DNA of 51,231 nucleotides from Burkholderiales bacterium (lineage in GTDB: Bacteria; Pseudomonadota; Gammaproteobacteria; Burkholderiales; Burkholderiaceae_C), in assembly GCA_016195825.1 (NCBI GenBank), contig JACPYV010000001.1, positions 1 through 51,231 on the forward strand, read 5' to 3'. Both the position numbers and the translations under genes were made by a program. Under the pieces are notes generated by a model. The model was not told the DNA's origin. It did no database searches and saw only the letters and a list, made by a program, of their open reading frames with translations. Positions 27,052-34,431 of this stretch are shown here, piece after piece; positions within the stretch are counted from its first letter, which is position 1; the number at the start of each line of letters is the position of its first letter.

Positions 27052-28836
27052 ATGTTGTCCACCGCATCCCCTCCCACCACTCTCTCCCGCATGCTCGCCG
27101 CCTTCGTGCGCCAGCACTGGCGGGCCTATGCCTCGGCCGGGTTGATGCTGAGCTGCATCGCCACCATGACGGTGTGGATACCGCGCCAAGTTGGCCATGT
27201 GGTCGATGGTCTTGTGGCGGGCGGGCTGAAGGGCTCCGCGCTGATCGCGCAGCTCGGGTTGCTGGTGGGTGCGGGGCTGTTGATCTACCTGCTGCGCGTG
27301 GGCTGGCGGCTGGCCTTGTTCAAAGCGGCCTTCCACCTTGGCGCGCGGCTGCGCACACGCCTGTTCGCGAGGCTGGCGTTGCAGGGCCCGGCCTACTTCC
27401 AGGCGCAGCGCACCGGCGACCTGATGGCGCTGGCGACCAACGACATCGACGCCGTCGAGCAGGCCGCGGGCGAGGCGATGCTGGCGGGCTTCGACGGCAC
27501 GCAGACTTTGCTGCTCGTGCTGGCGATGATGACGCTGGCCATCGACTGGCGGCTGGGCCTGGCGGCGCTGCTGCCCTTCCCGCTGATGGCGCTGGCTTTC
27601 TGGTGGATTTCCAAGCACCTGCACGAGGCCGCGCAGGACTCGCTGAGCCGCTTCGGCGACCTGAACCAGCAGGTGCAGGAGAGCCTGGCCGGCGTGCGCA
27701 CGCTGCGGGCCCTGGGTCTGGTCGACCGCAGCGAGCGGCGCTTTGGTGAGCTGGCCCAGCATGCGGCCGAGGCGGCCTTCCGCTCGCAGCGCTGGGAGGC
27801 CGCCTACGAGCCTGCTGTCGGCATGACGCTGGGCGCCGCCACGGCCATCGCGCTGGCGGTGGGCGGCTGGCTGGTCGCGCAGCGCGAGATCAGCATCGGC
27901 CAGCTGACCGCCTTCACGATGTACCTGGGCCAACTGATCTGGCCCATGTTCGCGGCCGGCTGGGTGCTGGCGCTGCTGGAGCGTGGCCGCGCGGCCTGGG
28001 CGCGCCTGGCACCGGTGCTGGACGCCCCGCTGACGCTGGCCGACGAGGGTCGGGCGGCCTTGACGGGCTCAGCGGCCGACGCAACGCTGCGCGCCGAGGG
28101 GCTGACATTTCGCTTCCCTGGTGCCAGGCGGCCCGCGTTGGAGGGCGTGGACCTCACGCTCGCGCCCGGCCGCACGCTGGGCATCGTTGGTGCCACCGGC
28201 GCGGGCAAATCGACGCTGGTGCGCCTGCTGCTGCGCCAGGCTGAGCCCGACGCCGGCCGGCTGACGCTCGGGGGTCTCGCGCTGCCCGAGCTGCCGCTGG
28301 CCACGCTGCGCGCCCACATCGCCTGGGTGCCGCAGGAGCCCTTCCTGTTCTCGGCCTCGGTGGCGGAGAACATCGCGCTCGCCAGGCCCTCGGCCACGTC
28401 GGCTGACATCGAAGCCGCTGCGCGGCTTGCCGCCGTGCACGACGACATCGCGCGGCTGCCGGGCGGCTACGCCACCGAGGTCGGCGAGCGCGGCGTCACG
28501 CTGTCCGGTGGCCAGCGCCAGCGCGTGGCCATCGCGCGGGCATTGCTGAGCGACGCGCCGCTGCTGGTGCTGGACGACGCGCTTTCCGCCGTCGACACCG
28601 GCACGGAGACCGACATCCTGGACCACCTGCGTGACTTGCGCGCGGCTCGCCCGGACCGCAGCGTCATCGTCATTGCGCACCGGCTGTCGGCGGTCATGGA
28701 CGCCGACGAGGTCATCGTGCTGAAGCAGGGCCACGTCATCGAGCGCGGCACGCACGCCGAGCTGCTGGCCCATGGCGGCTGGTATGCGGCGCAGTGGCGC
28801 TACCAACAGATCGAGGCCAGCCTTGAAGCCGCCTGA
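27052..28836 (+). CDS. ABC exporter half-transporter with degenerate Walker B (MdlA-like)
   Basis: 594 residues: six-helix membrane domain (about 20-310) and an ATPase domain. Walker A GATGAGKST (380-388), Q loop WVPQEP, signature LSGGQ (484-488) and Walker B LLVLDD (504-509), with Asp509 where the catalytic Glu normally stands; switch His in IAHRLS. This is the MdlA/TM287-type half of a heterodimer. The partner gene overlaps by 14 bp. Probable export of lipids, peptides or drugs; substrate unknown. Confidence 0.93.
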   Translation: MLSTASPPTTLSRMLAAFVRQHWRAYASAGLMLSCIATMTVWIPRQVGHVVDGLVAGGLKGSALIAQLGLLVGAGLLIYLLRVGWRLALFKAAFHLGARLRTRLFARLALQGPAYFQAQRTGDLMALATNDIDAVEQAAGEAMLAGFDGTQTLLLVLAMMTLAIDWRLGLAALLPFPLMALAFWWISKHLHEAAQDSLSRFGDLNQQVQESLAGVRTLRALGLVDRSERRFGELAQHAAEAAFRSQRWEAAYEPAVGMTLGAATAIALAVGGWLVAQREISIGQLTAFTMYLGQLIWPMFAAGWVLALLERGRAAWARLAPVLDAPLTLADEGRAALTGSAADATLRAEGLTFRFPGARRPALEGVDLTLAPGRTLGIVGATGAGKSTLVRLLLRQAEPDAGRLTLGGLALPELPLATLRAHIAWVPQEPFLFSASVAENIALARPSATSADIEAAARLAAVHDDIARLPGGYATEVGERGVTLSGGQRQRVAIARALLSDAPLLVLDDALSAVDTGTETDILDHLRDLRAARPDRSVIVIAHRLSAVMDADEVIVLKQGHVIERGTHAELLAHGGWYAAQWRYQQIEASLEAA

Positions 28837-30625
28837 CACGCCCAAGAAGAACGAGAAGCCCTGGCAGAGTGTTGGTCTGCTGATGGAGTCGGCGCGGCCC
28901 GAGCGCCCGCAGCTGATCCGCGGAGGCATCTGGCTGCTCCTCGCCGCCGGTCTCGAAGTCCTCGCCCCCATCCTCGGCAAGCGCTACATCGACCACCACC
29001 TGCTGCCCGGCCACTACGACCTGGGCGAGATGGCCGCGCTGCTCGCGTCGGTGCTGCTGACCGGCTGGGCCGCGAGCTGGATCCGCTACGCCCAACTGTC
29101 GCGCATGGCTGGTGTCGCGCGTCGCTCGGTGCTGCGGCTGCGCGAGCGCGTCTACGCCCATGTGCTGGCCCTGCCCATGGCCTTCTTTGACAAGGCCATC
29201 ACCGGCCAGCTGGTCAGTCGCGTGACCAACGACACCGAGGCGGTGAATCAGCTCTACCGCCAGGTGCTGTACGTGATGCTGGACTCCAGCATCGTCGTCG
29301 CCGGCTCGCTGGTGGCGATGGCCTTCCTGGACTGGCGGCTGATGCTCATCGTCGCGACGCTGGTGCCGGCCATGGTGCTCATCATCAAGGGCTACCAGCG
29401 CCTGTCCGCGCCGGCGGTGGCGCGCACCCGCCAGCTGCGCAGCGACATCAACGCGCAGATGGCCGAAAGCATGGCCGGCATGGCTGTGCTGCAGGCGGCG
29501 GGGGCTGCGGGGCGCTTCGGCCAGCGCTTCGAGGCGGTCAATGCCGAGCACCGGCTGTCGCGCATTGCGGAGCTGCGCGCCAACGCCTGGCTGCTGCGCC
29601 CGGCGCTGGACTTGCTCAACGTGCTGCTGCTGGTCACCGTCATCTACGGCTTCGGGCGGCGCGAGCTGGCCGGGCCGATGGGGGTGCTCGAAGTGGGTCT
29701 GCTCTACGCCTTCCTGGCCTACATCGCCCGCGTCGTGGAGCCGCTGATCCAGATCACCATGCAGTTCGGCCAGCTGCAGCAGGCCATGGTGGCCGCGTCG
29801 CGGGTGCGGGCGCTGCTGGAGGAGGACGAGCGCCGCGGTCCGGCGCAGGACGGTGTGCCGGTGTCGAATGGAGCCCTGCGCATCGAGGACTTGAGCTTCG
29901 GCTACGACCCGGAGCGGCCGGTGCTGCAGGGCATCGACGTGGACATCCCGGCGGGCAGCTTCGTCGGCATCGTGGGCCACACCGGCAGCGGCAAGAGCAC
30001 GCTGCTGTCGCTGCTGCTGCGCTTCTACACGGCCCAGCAAGGCCGCATCACCGTGGACGGCCAGCCGCTGGCCGCCGTGCCTGACGCCGCCTTCCGCGAC
30101 GCGGTGGGGCTGGTGCCGCAGGAGCCCTACCTGATGGCGGCGAGCGTGCGCGAAAACATCGCGATGGGCCGGCCCGGCATCTCGGAGGGCGACATCTTGG
30201 ACGCAGCCCAGGCCGCCCGCGCGCACGACTTCATCATCGCGCTGCCGCAGGGCTACGACACCCGCCTGGGCGAAGGCGGCGCGCGAGTGTCGACCGGCCA
30301 GAAGCAGTTGCTGGCGATGGCGCGGGCGCTGGCCGGCGCGCCGCGCCTCCTGTTCCTGGACGAGGCGACCAGCAACATCGACAGCGCCACCGAGCAGCGT
30401 GTCGGCGAGGCGTTGACGGCGCTTCACGGCCGCGTCACTGTCATCGCCATCGCGCACCGGCTGTCCACCATCCGCGCGGCCGACCAGATCCTGGTGCTCA
30501 ACCACGGCGCGCTGGTAGAGCGCGGTACGCACGAGGCGCTGATGACGCTGGACGGTGGCCTGTACCGCCGGCTGGTGGAACTGCAGACGCTGGAAGAGCC
30601 CGAGGAAGCTGAAGCCGCGGGCTGA
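28823..30625 (+). CDS. ABC exporter half-transporter with degenerate signature (MdlB-like)
   Basis: About 600 residues from the TTG at 28823 (GAGG 6 nt upstream); an ATG at 28883 is the alternative. Membrane domain about 30-325. Walker A GHTGSGKST (385-393), Q loop VPQEP, signature VSTGQ (489-493) in place of LSGGQ, and an intact Walker B LLFLDE with catalytic Glu514. Together with the upstream protein it gives one consensus and one degenerate ATP site, the rule for heterodimeric exporters such as MdlAB, BmrCD and TM287/288. The 14-bp overlap implies coupled translation. Confidence 0.92.
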   Translation: MKPPDTPKKNEKPWQSVGLLMESARPERPQLIRGGIWLLLAAGLEVLAPILGKRYIDHHLLPGHYDLGEMAALLASVLLTGWAASWIRYAQLSRMAGVARRSVLRLRERVYAHVLALPMAFFDKAITGQLVSRVTNDTEAVNQLYRQVLYVMLDSSIVVAGSLVAMAFLDWRLMLIVATLVPAMVLIIKGYQRLSAPAVARTRQLRSDINAQMAESMAGMAVLQAAGAAGRFGQRFEAVNAEHRLSRIAELRANAWLLRPALDLLNVLLLVTVIYGFGRRELAGPMGVLEVGLLYAFLAYIARVVEPLIQITMQFGQLQQAMVAASRVRALLEEDERRGPAQDGVPVSNGALRIEDLSFGYDPERPVLQGIDVDIPAGSFVGIVGHTGSGKSTLLSLLLRFYTAQQGRITVDGQPLAAVPDAAFRDAVGLVPQEPYLMAASVRENIAMGRPGISEGDILDAAQAARAHDFIIALPQGYDTRLGEGGARVSTGQKQLLAMARALAGAPRLLFLDEATSNIDSATEQRVGEALTALHGRVTVIAIAHRLSTIRAADQILVLNHGALVERGTHEALMTLDGGLYRRLVELQTLEEPEEAEAAG

Positions 30626-30629
30626 CGGC

Positions 30630-31364
30630 TCAGCGCACCAGCGGCCGGATGCGCGTGAACCCGCCGTCCACGGGCAGCACCTGGCCGGTGAGCCGGTCCG
30701 CCGCGTCGGACAGCAGCCATGCGATCACGCCGGCCACCTGCTCGGCCGTCTGCACGCCGCCCAGCGGGTACTGCTTGCCGGCGCCCTCGCGCATGGCCGG
30801 CTGTTTGAGCATCGCGGCGGTCATGGGCGTGTCGGTCATGCCCGGCGCCACCGCGTTGACGCGCAGGCCCTGCGGAGCGTAGGTAGCCGCAGCGCTGCGC
30901 ACCAGCGCCTCGATGCCGCCTTTGGCCGCGGCGATGGCCTCGTGATTGGCCACGCCGATGCCGGCCACCACCGAGCTGACCAGCACGGCCGCACCGGGCT
31001 GGGCCGGCTCGCGCAGCGCCTCCACCCAGGCACCCAGCGTGAACAGTGCGCTCTCCAGGTTGACGCGCAGCACCTCGCGCACCTGGTCGGCCCGGCTGCG
31101 GTGCAGCGGCGCGATCAGCGTGCTGCCGACGCAGTGGGCCAGCCTCGTGGGCACACCCAGCGCGTCGCGGCATTGCGCGATGGCCGACGCCACCCCTTCA
31201 GGCGTGGTGCAGTCGGCCTGGATGTGCAGCGCGGCCGGCACGTCGGCCAGGCCGGCGGCGTCGCGGCTGACCGCGGCGATCTGCCAGCCTTGGGCCTGCA
31301 GCTGTGAGCACAGCGCGCGGCCGATGCCGCCACGGGCGCCGGTGACGAGGGCGATGGGGTTCAA
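30630..31364 (-). CDS. SDR-fold protein lacking the catalytic tyrosine
   Basis: 244 residues with the SDR cofactor motif TGARGGIG (8-15) and the PGMTDTPM and PVDGG elements of the classical family. The active site is altered: the YxxxK motif reads IAAAK, with Ile144 in place of Tyr and Lys148 kept; NNAG is replaced by HCVGS near 77-81, while Ser130/131 remain. The start is TTG at 31364, with AGGAGA 8 nt upstream inside the end of ubiG; the overlap is 4 bp. Being last in a ubiquinone cluster, it may act as a structural or regulatory partner rather than a normal dehydrogenase. Confidence 0.85.
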   Translation of the reverse strand: MNPIALVTGARGGIGRALCSQLQAQGWQIAAVSRDAAGLADVPAALHIQADCTTPEGVASAIAQCRDALGVPTRLAHCVGSTLIAPLHRSRADQVREVLRVNLESALFTLGAWVEALREPAQPGAAVLVSSVVAGIGVANHEAIAAAKGGIEALVRSAAATYAPQGLRVNAVAPGMTDTPMTAAMLKQPAMREGAGKQYPLGGVQTAEQVAGVIAWLLSDAADRLTGQVLPVDGGFTRIRPLVR

Positions 31365-32116
31365 GGTGGTGTCTCCTGAAGAGGGCGGGCAAAGCTCGCC
31401 AGGTAGTTGACCGAGGTGTCGCGCGTCCAGCTCGCACGGTGGAGCAGCGGCAGGTAGCGCATGCCCAGCCGCTGCAGCGGCCGCAGGCCGGCGCGCGTGG
31501 CAGCAGCCTCCAGCTCCGCCGGCGTGACGAACTGACGCCAGCGGTGCGTGCCCACCGGCAGCACGCGCAGCACGTACTCCGCGCCGACGATGGCCAGCAG
31601 CCAGCTGCGCGCCGTGCGGTTCAGCGTCGACGCGATCAGCAGCCCGCCGGGCGCCACGTGGTCGGCCACCTGGGCCAGGAAGGCCGGCACGTCGTCCACA
31701 TGCTCCACCACCTCCAGCGCCAGCACGATGTCGAAGCGCTCATCCGGCCGCAGCGCCACGGTGGGCTCGCCGACGCGGTAGTCCAGCTGCTGTAGCTTGC
31801 CGGCATGTCGTCGCGCGGCGCCGATGTTGCCGGCCGACGCGTCGATGCCCACCACCTGCAGGCCGTCACGCGCCAGCGGCTCGGCCATCAGGCCGCCGCC
31901 GCAGCCCACGTCCAGCAGGCTCAAGTGCCTGCGATCGCCGTGGTGGCGGCGGATGGCGTCGCGCACCCAGTCCAGGCGCAGCGCATTGGTCACGTGCAGC
32001 GGCCGCATGGGGCCTCGCGCGTCCCACCAGGTGGCACTCCAGGCGTCGAAGCGCGCCACCTCGGCGGGGATGACGGTGCTGCCGGTGCTTGGCATGTCGG
32101 GGGTGGTTTCAGACAT
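31361..32116 (-). CDS. ubiG: Ubiquinone O-methyltransferase UbiG
   Basis: A SAM-dependent class I methyltransferase of 251 residues that performs both O-methylations of ubiquinone synthesis. The N-terminal FDAWSATWWDARGPMRPLH and LLDVGCGGGLMAEPLA (SAM site) are diagnostic; EVVEHVDD and the GTHRW region follow. It overlaps coq7 upstream by 8 bp and the SDR downstream by 4 bp. In many relatives ubiG lies elsewhere with gph; here it is grouped with other quinone genes. Confidence 0.93.
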   Translation of the reverse strand: MSETTPDMPSTGSTVIPAEVARFDAWSATWWDARGPMRPLHVTNALRLDWVRDAIRRHHGDRRHLSLLDVGCGGGLMAEPLARDGLQVVGIDASAGNIGAARRHAGKLQQLDYRVGEPTVALRPDERFDIVLALEVVEHVDDVPAFLAQVADHVAPGGLLIASTLNRTARSWLLAIVGAEYVLRVLPVGTHRWRQFVTPAELEAAATRAGLRPLQRLGMRYLPLLHRASWTRDTSVNYLASFARPLQETPP

Positions 32117-32648
32117 GGCGGCACACCGACACGGCCGCGGCGGAGCCCCGGCCCACCAGGCCGCACCAAAGCCGCAGCGCCCAGCCGGGCGCTGGCGCGG
32201 CGTGGGCGGTGGCTTCGTCGCGGTGGTGCACCTCGTCCTGGCGGCAGGCCTCCAGGTCGGCCCGCAGCGCGGCCAGCGCCGGCAGGGCTGCGAGCCGGTC
32301 GACCTGGGCCTGGTAGTGGCCGTCTACGAAGGTCTCGACCGCCGCGATGGTGGCGTACACCGCGCGCGGTCCGAACAACGCAGGCAGCGCGCCGGTCAAC
32401 CAGCCGCTGAGCCGCCACAGCGGCAGCAGCCGGCTGCGCCCGGCGACGGGCAGCCAGCGCTCGATGACGGTGAGGTGCTGCCGCTCGGTGGCCAGGTGGC
32501 GCCGGGCAAAGTCGCGGAGCGAGGCATCACGGCTGACGGCCAGCACGCCGCGGTAGATGCAGACCGCACCGGTCTCGCCGGCGTGGTCGGTGCGCAGGTC
32601 GGCGGCCAGTGCCGACGGCAGCGCGGGCGGGTCCAGCACGGCGCTCAT
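32109..32648 (-). CDS. coq7: Demethoxyubiquinone hydroxylase, Coq7 family
   Basis: A di-iron carboxylate monooxygenase of 179 residues that hydroxylates demethoxyubiquinol in the last ring hydroxylation of ubiquinone synthesis. Ligands are visible: Glu25 (DHAGETGAV), Glu55 and His58 (ERQH), Glu105 (VETFVDGHY), Glu139 and His142 (DEVHH). The ATG at 32648 overlaps the stop of the DCC gene as ATGA. A peripheral membrane protein; the ligand set is complete. Confidence 0.94.
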   Translation of the reverse strand: MSAVLDPPALPSALAADLRTDHAGETGAVCIYRGVLAVSRDASLRDFARRHLATERQHLTVIERWLPVAGRSRLLPLWRLSGWLTGALPALFGPRAVYATIAAVETFVDGHYQAQVDRLAALPALAALRADLEACRQDEVHHRDEATAHAAPAPGWALRLWCGLVGRGSAAAVSVCRHV

Positions 32649-33031
32649 GGCGCCCGCCGCCAGGCTCGGCGCACGACCAGGAACAAGCTGTAGGCCGCGT
32701 CCAGCAGGGCCAGCACCGGGCGGTGGTTCAGCCAGCGGGCGAGCGTCGCGGTGCGCGGTAGCGCGGCCCAAAGGGCGACGAAGGCCGCGGCGCCTCCCAC
32801 CAGCGAGCCATCCGCGCGGCGCACATGCAGCCGGGCCAGCGCGGCTTCGCGGCTCAGTCCCGGGCCGAGATCGGTGCCGTCGCCGGCCGCGGCGTCCACC
32901 CAGCAAACGCCGTCGGCACCAGGCTGGCGCTGGTACATCGCGATCTCGCGGCGGCAGACCGGGCAGGCGCCGTCGAAGTAGACCGTCGGCGCGGCAGCGG
33001 TTGGGCGTGGGGCGACTGGCATTGGTGGCAT
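32645..33031 (-). CDS. DCC (DUF393) thiol-disulfide oxidoreductase-like protein
   Basis: About 128 residues with the family motif YFDGACPVC near the N-terminus (Cys23 and Cys26 from the chosen start), a thioredoxin-like pair, followed by the DCC region and a hydrophobic tail. Start uncertain: ATG 33031 or 33022 place the motif close to the N-terminus as in the family; longer starts (up to a TTG at 33103) lack good ribosome sites. It overlaps coq7 by ATGA, suggesting a redox role tied to quinone hydroxylation; the family's function is not established. Confidence 0.82.
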   Translation of the reverse strand: MPPMPVAPRPTAAAPTVYFDGACPVCRREIAMYQRQPGADGVCWVDAAAGDGTDLGPGLSREAALARLHVRRADGSLVGGAAAFVALWAALPRTATLARWLNHRPVLALLDAAYSLFLVVRRAWRRAP

Positions 33032-33137
33032 CGTGCCCGCCCGCCCGAAACCCTGCTGGCGCTGGGACATACCGGTTCGGTGCAGGCTCCTGACATGGGT
33101 CAAGGCGCGCTGCGCGGCGACTGCCTAGGCTGCGCGG

Positions 33138-34289
33138 ATGAGTCCCCACGCTGTCAATACCCTCATCTGTGGCGCCGGCCCTGCCGGCCTGGCGCTGGCC
33201 TGCGCGCTGCACGACCGCGGCCTGACCGTGTGCGTGCTGGAGCAGGCCGACGAGGCCACGTTGGCCGCGCCCGCCGACGACGGCCGCGAGATCGCGCTGA
33301 CACATCGCTCGCGTCGGCTGCTGGAAGACATGGGCCTGTGGCAGCGCCTGCCCGACATCGCGCCACTTCGCCGCGCCAGCGTGCGCTCCAGCGGCTCGCG
33401 CCAACCGCTGCCGTTCGAGGCCGTTGGGCAGGACCTGGGCTGGCTGGTGTCCAACCACCACCTGCGTGCCGCCGCATGGGCGGGCGTGCGCGAACGCGGC
33501 GTGACGGTTCTGTGCGGGCGCAGCGTGGTCGGCCTGGCGCGCAGCGGCGCGGTCGCGCGCTTGCACACGCGCTGTGGCGAGCTGCACGAGGCGGCGCTTG
33601 TCGTCGCCGCGGACAGCCGCTTCTCCGCACTGCGCCGCTTGGCTGGCATCGGCGCCCGCCACCAGGACTTTGGCCGCAGCGCGCTGCTGGTGCCGCTGGC
33701 GCACGAGCGCGAGCACGAGGGCCTAGCGCAGGAATGCTTTCTCGAAGGCCACACGCTGGCGCTGCTGCCGAAGACGGGGCGGCGCAGCTCGGCCGTGTGG
33801 ACGGTGGCGAACGCGGCGCTGCCGGGCATCGCAGCGATGGACGATGCGGCGCTGGCTGCGGCCATCGCGCGCGCCGCCGGTCACCGCCTGGGCGCTATGC
33901 AGGTGGCGGGCGCGCGCCATGTCTACCCGCTGGTGGCCGTCTGGGCTGAGCGTTTCGTCGCCCCTCGCTTCGCGCTGATCGGCGATGCCGCAGTGGGCAT
34001 GCACCCGGTCACGGCCCATGGCTACAACCTGGGGCTCTACGGCATCCAGGCGCTGGCGCGGCGGCTCAGCCCATCGGTCGACGCGGGCCAGCCCGCGCCG
34101 CTGCTGGCCTATGAGGCCGAGCACCGCCGCGCGGCGGGGCCGATGTACGCGGGAACCAACGCACTGGTGCGCTTCTTCACCGACGACCGCGCGCCGGTGC
34201 TGGCGCTGCGCCGCGCGGTCATCGACATCGCGCGCCACCTGCCGCCGCTGCGCGCCGCGATCACGCGTCGGCTCGTCGACGCGGCCTGA
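33138..34289 (+). CDS. FAD monooxygenase, UbiH/Coq6 family (probably UbiM)
   Basis: 383 residues with FAD-binding GAGPAG (12-17) and the second flavin motif GDAAVGMHPVTAHGYNLGL, in which the usual GDAAH has Val instead of His. That variant and the short length fit UbiM, a ubiquinone hydroxylase with broad position specificity in some proteobacteria; UbiH/UbiF-type enzymes are the alternative. It is divergent from the DCC-coq7-ubiG-SDR unit and starts about 107 bp from it, so both sides may share control. The family call is firm, the paralogue name moderately so. Confidence 0.85.
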   Translation: MSPHAVNTLICGAGPAGLALACALHDRGLTVCVLEQADEATLAAPADDGREIALTHRSRRLLEDMGLWQRLPDIAPLRRASVRSSGSRQPLPFEAVGQDLGWLVSNHHLRAAAWAGVRERGVTVLCGRSVVGLARSGAVARLHTRCGELHEAALVVAADSRFSALRRLAGIGARHQDFGRSALLVPLAHEREHEGLAQECFLEGHTLALLPKTGRRSSAVWTVANAALPGIAAMDDAALAAAIARAAGHRLGAMQVAGARHVYPLVAVWAERFVAPRFALIGDAAVGMHPVTAHGYNLGLYGIQALARRLSPSVDAGQPAPLLAYEAEHRRAAGPMYAGTNALVRFFTDDRAPVLALRRAVIDIARHLPPLRAAITRRLVDAA

Positions 34290-34431
34290 TCCAGGCATGC
34301 TCGCGCTGAGCCCGTCCGTCCTCGCGCGGCAACTCGCGCGCAGCCTCGAAGGCCGCTACGAACCCACCCACTGCAGCAACACGGCACCCGGATGCCGTCG
34401 CGTGGCTGGCGTCAATGCCCCGATGTGAAGA

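Noticed and set aside
34290-34431. Short spacer between the flavin monooxygenase and the kinase
   Set aside because: No terminator, gene or repeat could be supported here.
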